The notes beneath the pieces are model-generated. The model had not been told where the DNA came from. It searched no databases and was given only the letters and a program-made list of their open reading frames with translations. Shown one piece after another: positions 7,996-15,515 of a stretch of 64,000 nucleotides of DNA. The stretch is from Candidatus Saccharimonadota bacterium. GTDB taxonomy: Bacteria > Patescibacteriota > Saccharimonadia > Saccharimonadales > UBA4665. Position 1 is the stretch's first letter; every line of letters begins with the position of its first letter. Where the stretch lies: assembly GCA_024635495.1 (NCBI GenBank), contig JAGXIT010000005.1, positions 124,001 through 188,000 of the forward strand, written 5' to 3'. Made by a program: the position numbers and the translations under genes.

Positions 7996-8667
7996 ATGGA
8001 TAAACGCTTTTGGGCAATTATTGGTGTACTTATATTAGTGTTTGGTGGAATTTTGTTCGTCAACAACAAAAATACTGCAAGCGACTCAGGTGCCGTTTCT
8101 GCAACTGAACACCTACGAGGCAACCTCGATAGTGACGTCACTCTAGTAGAATATGGCGATTTCCAGTGTTCGGCCTGTGCCGTATTCTCAACAACCGTTG
8201 ATGAGGTGTATGCAAAGTATGAGGCAAAGGTACGGTTCCAATTCCGTCACCTCCCCCTAGCTTCTATTCACCAAAATGCGCTCGCTGCCGCCCGTGCGGC
8301 TGAAGCGGCTGATATACAAGGTAAATTCTGGGAAATGCACGACTTGCTGTACCAAAACCAAGACAGAGCTGGCCAGTCTGGCTGGGTTGTCAGTAAAGAG
8401 CCCCTCACGGAATATTTCGTCGGCTATGCCCAACAGATCAAACTTGATACGGACAAATTCAAGACTGATTTCGTGAGCGCTAAGGCAAACGACCGCATTA
8501 ATGCTGATAAGTCTGCCTTCGCGAAGACAGGCGCACAAGAAGCAACGCCTGCGTTCTTCATAAACGGCGAGCAAATACAAAACAGCGAGCTTACTGGGTC
8601 TGATGGACTTCCAAGTGTGGAAGCGTTCTCAAAGGTTATTGACCAAGCACTCGCTGATTCAAAATAG
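7996..8667 (+). CDS. DsbA-family thiol:disulfide oxidoreductase, membrane-anchored
   Basis: 223 residues: an N-terminal membrane anchor (about 6-23), then a thioredoxin-fold domain with the active-site pair C58-S-A-C61, an inserted helical domain, and a cis-proline segment (EATPAFFINGEQ) before the last strand. This matches the extracytoplasmic DsbA/BdbD-like group that oxidises secreted proteins. Start ATG with AAGGGAGA 9 bases upstream. No partner DsbB/VKOR is adjacent. Several secreted proteins here (30987 and 52967) contain paired cysteines, so they are plausible substrates. Confidence 0.85.
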   Translation: MDKRFWAIIGVLILVFGGILFVNNKNTASDSGAVSATEHLRGNLDSDVTLVEYGDFQCSACAVFSTTVDEVYAKYEAKVRFQFRHLPLASIHQNALAAARAAEAADIQGKFWEMHDLLYQNQDRAGQSGWVVSKEPLTEYFVGYAQQIKLDTDKFKTDFVSAKANDRINADKSAFAKTGAQEATPAFFINGEQIQNSELTGSDGLPSVEAFSKVIDQALADSK

Positions 8668-8686
8668 TATTACAGACACACTAGTT

Positions 8687-8779
8687 CTAGTAGTGGATAT
8701 ACTGCTGCCAACCTGGTCGACGCACGCGTACACGGACGAGTGACGGCGTATCGTGAGTAAGCTTTATGGGTATAGACAT
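8687..8779 (-). CDS. Possible 30-residue basic peptide
   Basis: ATG at 8779 with AGGAGG (8784-8789) four bases upstream, encoding 30 residues ending RRPGWQQYIHY. The ribosome site is strong, but the ORF is short and no promoter is clear. It lies in the 286-base gap between the DsbA-like gene and nadD, on the nadD strand. Confidence 0.3.
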   Translation of the reverse strand: MSIPIKLTHDTPSLVRVRVRRPGWQQYIHY

Positions 8780-8867
8780 ACATCCTCCTATACGCAATCT
8801 GTCGCAGCCTCGCATCCACGGCAAAAAGAGCATTCTTATTTTTATATTTAAAATTTTTGTCTCTACT

Positions 8868-8887
8868 TGCACGGTTTTTCGTGCAAA
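8868..8887. other. Hairpin in nadD/DsbA gap
   Basis: TTGCACG-GTTTTT-CGTGCAA, a perfect seven-pair stem. It lies past the nadD stop. No T-run follows on either strand, so it is not a standard terminator. The surrounding gap holds only this hairpin and the possible peptide ORF. Confidence 0.5.
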
Positions 8888-8953
8888 AGAACTACATTAA
8901 ATATAGCAATCCGGCTATGCTTTGGTCAAGTAAATCGTATTTTTCGCAACGAT

Positions 8954-9547
8954 TTATACGTAGAGCCATTCTTGTTTCGCGTACGCGACGACGCTCTGCA
9001 ATAACCCCTTCGCGCCCCGATTCAACCGCAGGGCGTCTCGCATCTTGGTCGAGCTGACCGCGCCGGCGTAACTTTTCACCGTCGTGACCGCCAGTGGGGC
9101 AGCAGGAAGCTTTGCTAGCATTCTCTCGGCACTTGCGGTTGACTCCCCTTCTCGGATGCCAATACACAGCTCGAATCGATTGAGTAGTCGACCGACATGC
9201 GGCCAACTCGGCATATGAGCAATAACATCGGTGCCACACAGCATAACGAATTGCGCACTCTTGAACTTACGCTCGAGGCGAGACTGCGTCCTGTATACCG
9301 TGAATGATCGGTCTTCTAGCTCGAGTACATCCATAGTTTGATACGGACGGAGCGCCCGACGAATCATCGCGACCCGATGGGCGTAATGCGTTACCTGTGG
9401 CTTTTGGCGCGGCAATCGCTCTGGGATGAAATAAACTACGTCAAGCTTGGCTGCATCTATCGCCTGCAACGCAAAGGCAATATGCCCCGCGTGGACGGGG
9501 TCAAAAGCTCCGGCATAGATACCTACTCTTCGTGGTTTAACTTTCAA
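8954..9547 (-). CDS. nadD: Nicotinate-nucleotide adenylyltransferase
   Basis: Transfers AMP from ATP to nicotinate mononucleotide in NAD synthesis. The 197 residues begin with the nucleotidyltransferase signature GAFDPVHAGH (H19, H22) and end with VSSTKMRDAL near residue 166, both typical of NadD. The start is a TTG at 9547, supported by AAGGGA on the minus strand 6-7 bases upstream. That ribosome site and start codon lie inside a displaced copy of the end of the upstream zinc-ribbon gene. Other NAD genes are not in the window, so dependence on imported nicotinate or nicotinamide is possible but not shown. Confidence 0.8.
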   Translation of the reverse strand: MKVKPRRVGIYAGAFDPVHAGHIAFALQAIDAAKLDVVYFIPERLPRQKPQVTHYAHRVAMIRRALRPYQTMDVLELEDRSFTVYRTQSRLERKFKSAQFVMLCGTDVIAHMPSWPHVGRLLNRFELCIGIREGESTASAERMLAKLPAAPLAVTTVKSYAGAVSSTKMRDALRLNRGAKGLLQSVVAYAKQEWLYV

Positions 9548-9570
9548 GAGGCATCCCTTCGCAGCATTTG
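9542..9570 (-). pseudogene. Displaced 3' end of the zinc-ribbon gene
   Basis: 29 bases matching 9670-9698 at 26 positions. In the frame of the zinc-ribbon gene this copy reads KCCEGMPLES-stop against KCCEGVPLET-stop in the intact gene. It provides the ribosome site and TTG start of nadD. Confidence 0.65.
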
Positions 9571-9664
9571 CGGCTTCGCCTTATGAGACAAACCTACGGT
9601 TTTTCTCATCGCGCAGAGACACGAAATGAATTCGTGTACGCTGGCTGCTCTTTTCCCTAATACA
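9571..9664. other. Insert with two hairpins between the gene-end copies
   Basis: The stretch between the intact zinc-ribbon gene and the displaced end has two small inverted repeats: ATGAGA/TCTCAT (about 9583-9610) and ACACGAA/TTCGTGT (about 9618-9638). No coding signal is evident. It may be a small non-autonomous insertion or relic. Confidence 0.4.
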
Positions 9665-9832
9665 TCATGTTTCAAGAGGCACTCCTTCGCAGCACTTGGT
9701 GATGTTTTTACATGATGGGCAAGCAAAATGCCCATGCACCGGCTCGATCGGATAATGACCGCAAACTTCACAGAAAAATTCTGGAGCCCGCTCCTTGACT
9801 AGTTCTTTGTATGGGTCGATAGCTTCTGTCAT
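9665..9832 (-). CDS. Small zinc-ribbon protein
   Basis: 55 residues. C21-x2-C24 (FCEVCGHY) and C38-x2-C41 (ACPSCKN) form a four-cysteine zinc ribbon of rubredoxin/RPB9-like spacing, followed by a further C47-C48 pair. The start ATG is 7 bases after a TACAAT, giving a leaderless transcript. Lies upstream of nadD on the same strand. Its last 29 coding bases are repeated at the nadD start. Function unknown. Confidence 0.6.
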   Translation of the reverse strand: MTEAIDPYKELVKERAPEFFCEVCGHYPIEPVHGHFACPSCKNITKCCEGVPLET

Positions 9833-9839
9833 GCCCTGT

Positions 9840-9845
9840 ATTGTA
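9840..9845 (-). promoter_or_regulatory. -10 element, leaderless
   Basis: TACAAT on the minus strand with 7 bases to the zinc-ribbon ATG at 9832. No convincing -35. Confidence 0.5.
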
Positions 9846-9877
9846 GCGCGAAAAAAGCGACTGTGCAGCCTTGAAGC

Positions 9878-10426
9878 TTACGCGGTATGTGTTAGTTTTT
9901 TCTCAGTTGCGAGATAGGTCACGAATGCATAAGCACCAAACAGTACTCCACTATAAAATAGGTCGCCCGTGAGTGTTCCTCGGAAAAACGGCAGTGCATT
10001 GACGTAGGAGTGGATGAGCCCGCCAGCATTCAATGGGTACATCATTCCCTGCGCCCACACAGCGAAGTTAGTGGCGATGAAGAAGAAAACTGAGGCAGAA
10101 ACGCTACCAAGCACCACTTTCGTCTTATTTACGTTGCCCAAAAAGCGGTGGCTTGCCAGTGCGATAAGCAAGAAACTACCCCAGGTAACAAACACGAGTG
10201 AGTGCATGCCAATGATGAGGTCGCTGGCTATCATAGCCGCAAGTGGTGCACTGAGCGCCCATTTGCGTGGCAATATTGCTCCGGCAAAAAGTGCAACTGC
10301 TGCAACCGGCGCAAAGTTGGCGGGGTGCGGCGCAGTGCGCGCTAGCACGACAAAGAGTACGAGCGCGACAACAACCGCTATTTTCAGATAGATGCTGCTT
10401 GAGTTATCGAGTCGCATCATCTTCAT
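9878..10426 (-). CDS. DUF6580-like membrane protein, putative cobalamin uptake component
   Basis: 182 residues with about five membrane helices, resembling the DUF6580 family, whose fold is like ECF-transporter S components. It follows the DUF4430-like gene with a TAATG overlap of one base, so the two are translationally coupled and share the cobalamin riboswitch upstream. This context suggests uptake of cobalamin or a precursor. The ECF energising genes (A, A', T) are not adjacent, so it would need a shared module elsewhere or act alone. Confidence 0.65.
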   Translation of the reverse strand: MKMMRLDNSSSIYLKIAVVVALVLFVVLARTAPHPANFAPVAAVALFAGAILPRKWALSAPLAAMIASDLIIGMHSLVFVTWGSFLLIALASHRFLGNVNKTKVVLGSVSASVFFFIATNFAVWAQGMMYPLNAGGLIHSYVNALPFFRGTLTGDLFYSGVLFGAYAFVTYLATEKKLTHTA

Positions 10427-10830
10427 TACTGAATATCCTCTAGTTTCCAGGTGAAGGTGTCACCATCTTTGGTCTTGTATGTGCCAGCACCTTCGTTTGC
10501 ATAGTCACCGTTGACATAAAATGCCCAGTAGTTCTTGTCTGTCTCTGAATTTACACCGTTGATACCAACGACCATGTCGCCATAACTTGAACTTTGAAGG
10601 TTTACCTCTGTCAAGGCTTGAAGATTTTCTAGGGCAGTCACGCCAGTCTTGCCGGTATATTCAACTGATTTACCATCAGCGCCATACGTAATAGTGCCCC
10701 CAATTGGTGTAGCTTGGCTCACTGTGTTGGTGGTATCTGCACCGGTATCACGGGTAAAGTAGGCATAGCTACCAAGACCGCCACCGACAGCTAGCACTGC
10801 TATCACAAGGGCTATTAGTTTGTTTTTCAT
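10426..10830 (-). CDS. Membrane-anchored DUF4430-like (transcobalamin-type) protein
   Basis: 134 residues from the ATG at 10830 (a GTG at 10842 is also possible). An N-terminal membrane helix (about 5-22) is followed by a domain with VTALENLQ, GDMVVGINGV and NYWAFYVNG. The last is the typical signature of the DUF4430 domain, related to the C-terminal domain of transcobalamin and intrinsic factor. It is probably held outside the cell and binds cobalamin or a corrinoid for the downstream membrane protein. Control by the riboswitch supports this. Confidence 0.75.
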   Translation of the reverse strand: MKNKLIALVIAVLAVGGGLGSYAYFTRDTGADTTNTVSQATPIGGTITYGADGKSVEYTGKTGVTALENLQALTEVNLQSSSYGDMVVGINGVNSETDKNYWAFYVNGDYANEGAGTYKTKDGDTFTWKLEDIQ

Positions 10831-10869
10831 TTTAGGACTCACTTTCTGAGCGCTTTTACTTGTCTTATA

Positions 10870-11030
10870 TAAAAAACCGCCACCGAATCGGTGACGCTTA
10901 TAAGAGTCAGTACCTGCTCGGGTATTACGCGTATGGCATAAAGATCTGACTTACCTGACTTACTGACAGGTTCACAGTTGCGGCACAGTGTCGGATTTTC
11001 ACCGAACTTCCAGTATGCAATACGATTTAA
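10870..11030 (-). promoter_or_regulatory. Cobalamin riboswitch
   Basis: On the minus strand the conserved core is nearly complete: GGAAGTTCGGTGAAAATCCG, then ACACTGTGCCGCAACTGTGA (core about 10972-11010). A divergent B12-box-like segment (GTCAG...ATGCC) follows, then a terminator hairpin 40 bases before the DUF4430-like gene. Binding of cobalamin would be expected to favour termination and shut off the two uptake genes. The exact 5' boundary is uncertain. Confidence 0.85.
10871..10898 (-). terminator. Riboswitch expression-platform terminator
   Basis: Minus strand CACCG-ATT-CGGTG extended by three further pairs (eight in all, one a G-T), followed by six T residues. It lies between the riboswitch core and the DUF4430-like gene. 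Confidence 0.8.
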
Positions 11031-11085
11031 TTGTTAATGCATTTAGAGCATAACATAGCTCTAGCTACGCTAGATATAGTAATTT

Positions 11086-11760
11086 TTACTTGAATTGTAT
11101 GCTACCGAGTATCGAGTATAGCGTCGTATAGTCAGGGGTGATGTTATTGTCGATATAGACGATAAATACGTTGTATACATCTGTCGTTTTGCCAATTGTC
11201 TTCACGGTATTGAGCCCGTTTTTTGATATTGTACCGACAACTGCTCGAGCATAATTCGCGGTATCGCAATAAAAATCTACATCCTGCCACTTGGCAAGCA
11301 CTCGGCCAGTATTGTCTGCCTTCTTCGCGTCAGTGAATTTAGTACAGTTTTCCGACACGACATCATAAGCGAGGCCGTTTCCTTGTGGGGTGACGACAAT
11401 TGCCTTATTCAACGCATAACGATCTGGCACAGGACCCAAGAATATATCGAGTAATTGTGCGTTTTTGCTTTCTGATTTGAAGCTGTACGTAGGCTCCTTA
11501 GTGCCAGGCAAGACTGTTTTTTCCGTCCAGCCAGCTGGAAGCTGCATAGTGAATTCGGGCTTTTTGATATCAACTTTTTTGGCTGAGTCCGGATCGTATT
11601 TGGAGCTAACCGGTGCAGCATTACGAATGTCTTGCTGAGGGTTTATGCGCAGCTGGAAGAGACCGTATATTAATCCTGAGAGTGTCAGTACGACAATTAT
11701 AAAAATCGTGGTGCGACGCGCTCGCCTGTGTCGATGTACTTTTTTATCTACATGATACAT
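11086..11760 (-). CDS. Membrane-anchored hypothetical protein
   Basis: 224 residues: a very basic N terminus (HRHRRARR, about 9-16), one membrane helix (about 18-36), then an extracytoplasmic domain of about 180 residues beginning with FTMQLPAGWTEK and containing one cysteine pair. The PAGW opening resembles small secreted beta-rich domains of the PsbP/Mog1 type, but I cannot assign it. It follows the LexA-like gene by 22 bases on the same strand. Function unknown. Confidence 0.6.
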   Translation of the reverse strand: MYHVDKKVHRHRRARRTTIFIIVVLTLSGLIYGLFQLRINPQQDIRNAAPVSSKYDPDSAKKVDIKKPEFTMQLPAGWTEKTVLPGTKEPTYSFKSESKNAQLLDIFLGPVPDRYALNKAIVVTPQGNGLAYDVVSENCTKFTDAKKADNTGRVLAKWQDVDFYCDTANYARAVVGTISKNGLNTVKTIGKTTDVYNVFIVYIDNNITPDYTTLYSILGSIQFK

Positions 11761-11782
11761 GCTTATGGCTTTCTACACCCTA

Positions 11783-12274
11783 CTATACAATACTCTCTGA
11801 AGATTTTCTAAGTTCGTTCAGGCGTGAGGTGAAACTCTGAGCTGCAGCTTCGAGGCCCAAAACTCGCAGCGCGGCTAGCACGACAGCGATGTCGTCGAGT
11901 TGTTGCGCTGAAATATGAGCGCCCATACTCAGATCTGCAAATAGTTTTTCGATACGTTCGACAAGCCATTTTTCTTCAGCTTCGGTAATCTGATTCGTCA
12001 GCAAACTCGGAGTTGTTACACCTTCTGGATGGACAACTTCGAGCGAACGAGCGCTGTGCTCGCGCTTGATGAGGTGGCCACGCTTGATGAGATTATTGAC
12101 GTGCAAAGCGACGGTTGCCACCGAAGTGTAGTTCAGGCCGTTCATGATTTCTCGGTAGCTTGGACTATAGCCGTGCTCTGAAATGAAGACTTCGATGAAG
12201 CCGAGCAGCTCTTTTTGCTTCTTGGTAGGGCGCACCGCTTGGGCTGCAGCAACGGGTGTTTGTTTTTCGTTCAT
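11783..12274 (-). CDS. LexA-type winged-helix protein lacking the peptidase
   Basis: 163 residues. The N-terminal part matches the LexA DNA-binding domain: TKKQKELLGFIEVFI (17-31), YSPSYREI (36-43), and the recognition helix region TSVATVALHVNNL (50-62) with R66 onward. After residue 80 there is no S24 peptidase: no Ala-Gly cleavage site and no Ser/Lys dyad. Instead there is a helical segment of about 70 residues. It therefore cannot be inactivated by RecA-stimulated self-cleavage. Leaderless start. Its -10 overlaps the stop codon of the upstream ligase gene. Confidence 0.7.
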   Translation of the reverse strand: MNEKQTPVAAAQAVRPTKKQKELLGFIEVFISEHGYSPSYREIMNGLNYTSVATVALHVNNLIKRGHLIKREHSARSLEVVHPEGVTTPSLLTNQITEAEEKWLVERIEKLFADLSMGAHISAQQLDDIAVVLAALRVLGLEAAAQSFTSRLNELRKSSESIV

Positions 12275-12280
12275 GTTTTT

Positions 12281-12289
12281 ATTGTATCA
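12281..12289 (-). promoter_or_regulatory. Extended -10 promoter, leaderless
   Basis: Minus strand TGA-TACAAT, six bases before the ATG at 12274. The TGA is also the stop codon of the ligase gene. Confidence 0.55.
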
Positions 12290-14047
12290 CTTTGCTGGCG
12301 AGCGGAATATCCAGTGCTTGTACCACAGCCATTTCCATACCGTGAAAAACAGTGATGAAACCCAGAGACCAATGAACGGCGAAATGCCAAGCCAATTCAG
12401 CCCACCGACAATCCCGTAGTCAATCAGTACATTGGCGAGACTAAATGGTATGAATTTCTTAAGCACCGCTTTGTGTCCCTGCCCTGCGGCCGATGTTCGA
12501 AAAGCTAAGTAGTGTTGCACAAGATAATTCAGCGACCACCCCACGAGATCTGCAATTAGCTTGGCAATCAGCCAGTGCCAACCCAGCACACCGTACAGTA
12601 ATACGAACACTGCATATCCTGCCACGAAAAACACCACTCCCCCGAGATTGAAATAGATAAACTGCACGAGGCCCTTTTTTGAGGGTTTGCGCCTCTGATA
12701 AATCTTCCTTAGTGGAGCCGTCATCTTCCAGAGCCAAGCCTGGAGGTGAGAAGCTCTGCGCTTTTGTGCTGGTATGGTGGCAACCGCGAGACCAGCAAGG
12801 CCCCACCAGAAGTAAACAAGCGTTGGGTCAGCCCAGGCATAGGAAAGCATATTGATAGCGCCAAGCCCGAGTAATGTAGCCAGGATGCCTCGACTTAACC
12901 TTGATGTGCCCTTGTACAGCACGCGCCCAAGCTGGATGAGGAACGCTAGAAATACACCAAGCCCGAGCCAGCCAAGTTCTTGCCCAATATTTAAGAAATA
13001 GCTTTCGCTATTGCGCGAGGTATCTCGTAGGTTGTAGACAGAGGCTGGTCCTGCAGTGCCTGGCCCTCGTCCGAGTGGCTCACTAGCGATATCGTCAAGG
13101 CTACTGCTCAGCGCATCAGCATGAGCCTGATTTGAGGTCTCTGTGGCAGTCGAGTTCTCATTGCTATGATATATAAGGTTTTGTAGGCCATCGTTATTAC
13201 GCAAGCTATACATCACCCCCGTAAACGCAAGCAAGGCCACCACACCGATAATAAACGTGCGCTTGAGCTGACGCTTCGATAGTAGCAAAACGGCAGTAAC
13301 TGCAGCGATAGCAAACATCCCCAGCCAAGCACTGCGTGAAAAGCTGACAAGCAGAGCTAGTAGGCTTGCAATCACAAGAATCATTTTACGTATACGAGGT
13401 ATAGCCATCACAAGTACCAGGCCAATGCCAATAGCCAAGTACGCGCCCAGTGGATTTGGGCCTCTGAGCGTAGACTGCGCCCTGATTGTGTCTGTATCTT
13501 GATTGATTGTTTGGGCTGGCACAATCGTCGCACCCGCCTCATAGCCAAAATGGCTCAGAAAATTACTCGGCAGGACGAGGAATTGCACGATTGCGAAGCT
13601 GGCGACGAGGAGCAGCGGCCAAGCCACGAGTTTTTGCCAATGGGACTTGAGCCAAGCAGAATCAATCGCAAACACCCATACAACTGCAAACCATATAACC
13701 GGCCTCGTGATAAGGAGCAGGCCGTAGAATAATGCCTTGATGCTTGCGTTATCCTGCCACCAACCATAGAGGCTCATGAGTACCGCTATGACCAGATACG
13801 CGAGGACGAGTTTGCCGAGGATACTACCTATCGTCTGCGTGCGTAGCACGCTACTGCGAGAAAGTCGCACGACAGCCCAGATGGCCAGCACCAGCAGGAT
13901 TGACTCTGGTACTAGTCGCAGCAGCGTATAGTGCCCCAAAAAGCTCGAAAACCAAACAGATAAAAACGCGTAAAACGGCGCCAATACGAGCACAGCCGCG
14001 ACGAGGCGTTCAGGAATTTTGTACCAGGACCAGTCATATCTGCTCAT
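12287..14047 (-). CDS. O-antigen ligase/polymerase-like protein fused to a GtrA domain
   Basis: 586 residues, almost entirely membrane helices. Residues about 1-420 resemble the O-antigen ligase/Wzy family (many helices with a large external loop at about 285-345 containing GRGPGTAG). Residues about 455-583 are a GtrA-like four-helix domain (FIYFNLGGVVFFVAGYAV, then LNYLVQHYLAF and a final WLWYKHWIFRS). GtrA proteins are usually separate and are thought to flip or help transfer polyprenyl-linked sugars. The fusion suggests linked polymerisation or ligation and lipid-sugar handling. Divergent from the sugar transferase gene. Confidence 0.75.
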   Translation of the reverse strand: MSRYDWSWYKIPERLVAAVLVLAPFYAFLSVWFSSFLGHYTLLRLVPESILLVLAIWAVVRLSRSSVLRTQTIGSILGKLVLAYLVIAVLMSLYGWWQDNASIKALFYGLLLITRPVIWFAVVWVFAIDSAWLKSHWQKLVAWPLLLVASFAIVQFLVLPSNFLSHFGYEAGATIVPAQTINQDTDTIRAQSTLRGPNPLGAYLAIGIGLVLVMAIPRIRKMILVIASLLALLVSFSRSAWLGMFAIAAVTAVLLLSKRQLKRTFIIGVVALLAFTGVMYSLRNNDGLQNLIYHSNENSTATETSNQAHADALSSSLDDIASEPLGRGPGTAGPASVYNLRDTSRNSESYFLNIGQELGWLGLGVFLAFLIQLGRVLYKGTSRLSRGILATLLGLGAINMLSYAWADPTLVYFWWGLAGLAVATIPAQKRRASHLQAWLWKMTAPLRKIYQRRKPSKKGLVQFIYFNLGGVVFFVAGYAVFVLLYGVLGWHWLIAKLIADLVGWSLNYLVQHYLAFRTSAAGQGHKAVLKKFIPFSLANVLIDYGIVGGLNWLGISPFIGLWVSSLFFTVWKWLWYKHWIFRSPAK

Positions 14048-14050
14048 AAG

Positions 14051-14059
14051 TGCTACAAT
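14051..14059 (+). promoter_or_regulatory. Extended -10 promoter
   Basis: TGC-TACAAT followed by 9 bases and the ATG at 14069, so at most two or three untranslated bases. It overlaps the divergent promoter region of the ligase gene. Confidence 0.5.
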
Positions 14060-14068
14060 TTAGTGTAC

Positions 14069-15514
14069 ATGAAGAGCAATGCATCGCTTGCCTACAATTT
14101 CTTTTTGGTCCTGGGTGATCTTTTTGCGTTGTTTATAAGCTTCGTCGCAGCCTTCGCTATACGAGCAGCTGCACCGGTTGCAGTAGCCCATCCGATGTCT
14201 GCATCAAACTATGCGCTCATACTGGCTAGCCTCTTGCCTTTCTGGCTACTCATATTTGCACTACTCGGTCTCTACAACGCAAATATTTATGAGCGACGCT
14301 TCGCTGAAGCCGGTCGGCTTTTCGTTGGTTCATTCATTGGCTTACTATTTTTGGTTTTTTGGGATTTCTTGAGCGTGACGCCGATATTCCCCGCAAAGCT
14401 CGTGCCGATATATGGCCTACTGCTCGGGTTTTTCACGCTCTTAGTATTCCGTAACCTCGTTCGGCTCGGGCGTACCAGCATGTTTGCATATGGTCGCGGC
14501 CTCAGCCGTATTGCGATTATTGGCAATACCCCGACCGCTCGCGAGCTTATAGACTCACTCAGAAATTCTAAGGCATCTGGCTACAAAATTATCGGTGTTA
14601 TTGGCTACCGCAAGAAACTTGCGTACGACGATATTCCACTATTTACTAATTTTGAGCAGTTTTTGGAGAGTAACCCGCAAGACTTACACGGTATCGTCCA
14701 AACCGAGTTGTATGCAAACGAGAAGCGCAATACCGAGGTGCTGTCCTATGCTCAAGAAAACCACGTAAGCTACCGTTTTGTGCCGGGCAACAGTGAGTTG
14801 TTCGTCGGTAATATCGATGTCGATCTCTTCCGTAATAGCATCCCGGTGATTCACGTGCATCACACTGCACTTTTTGGCTGGGGTCGAATATTTAAGCGCC
14901 TCACTGATATCATCTTCGGTGGTATTGCCCTACTGATAAGCCTACCCCTTTGGATACTCTGCATTATCGGCATCAAGCTCAGTGATCGAGGCCCGATATT
15001 TTATAAAGCGAAGCGATATAGCCGTTTCGGCTCGAAGATTAGTGTCTACAAATTCCGCTCGATGCGGTACGCCTACAATGGTATGTCGCCAGAAGCCGGC
15101 TTCGAGAAAATGGGCAAGCCAGAGCTTATCAAGCAGTATCGCGAGAATGGCGATCAGCTCGATGATGACCCGAGAATAACCAAATTTGGCAAGTTTATGC
15201 GGGCTACAAGTCTCGATGAGTTACCACAGATTTGGAATGTCATACACGGCGAAATTAGCCTGGTTGGGCCGCGAGCCCTCGACGTCTTTGAGATGGAAAA
15301 ATACGACAAGAAGAATCTGATTTTGAGCGTGAAGTCTGGCCTAACTGGGCTCGCGATTGTATCTGGGCGGCACGCCATTAGCTTCGACGAGCGGCGTAAG
15401 CTTGATTTGTATTACGTACAAAACTGGAGCTTTGGCCTCGATGTTATCATATTATTTAAGACTATTCGCGTCCTCGTTGAGCGACTATTCCGGCACGGCG
15501 CCCGCTACAAGTAG
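14069..15514 (+). CDS. Polyprenyl-phosphate sugar-1-phosphate transferase
   Basis: 481 residues. Four N-terminal membrane helices (about 5-115), a central Rossmann-like CoA-binding-3 domain (about 140-250, starting IAIIGNTPTARELI), another helix near 285, and a C-terminal bacterial sugar transferase domain (GPIFYKAKR, YKFRSM, LDELPQIWNV, SLVGPRAL). This is the WbaP/WcaJ/EpsL type that begins polysaccharide repeat-unit synthesis by loading the first sugar phosphate on undecaprenyl phosphate. A GTG at 14063 is an alternative start; the ATG fits the promoter better. Confidence 0.85.
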   Translation: MKSNASLAYNFFLVLGDLFALFISFVAAFAIRAAAPVAVAHPMSASNYALILASLLPFWLLIFALLGLYNANIYERRFAEAGRLFVGSFIGLLFLVFWDFLSVTPIFPAKLVPIYGLLLGFFTLLVFRNLVRLGRTSMFAYGRGLSRIAIIGNTPTARELIDSLRNSKASGYKIIGVIGYRKKLAYDDIPLFTNFEQFLESNPQDLHGIVQTELYANEKRNTEVLSYAQENHVSYRFVPGNSELFVGNIDVDLFRNSIPVIHVHHTALFGWGRIFKRLTDIIFGGIALLISLPLWILCIIGIKLSDRGPIFYKAKRYSRFGSKISVYKFRSMRYAYNGMSPEAGFEKMGKPELIKQYRENGDQLDDDPRITKFGKFMRATSLDELPQIWNVIHGEISLVGPRALDVFEMEKYDKKNLILSVKSGLTGLAIVSGRHAISFDERRKLDLYYVQNWSFGLDVIILFKTIRVLVERLFRHGARYK

Positions 15515-15515
15515 T

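Noticed and set aside
7866-8141. N-terminal extension of the CNNM-like protein to 8141
   Set aside because: The extension overlaps the DsbA-like gene and its promoter, and a TATAAT lies just before the ATG pair at 7862-7865.
8868-8887. Perfect seven-pair hairpin read as a terminator of nadD
   Set aside because: No T-run follows the stem on either strand, and it lies 67 bases past the stop codon; listed only as a hairpin.
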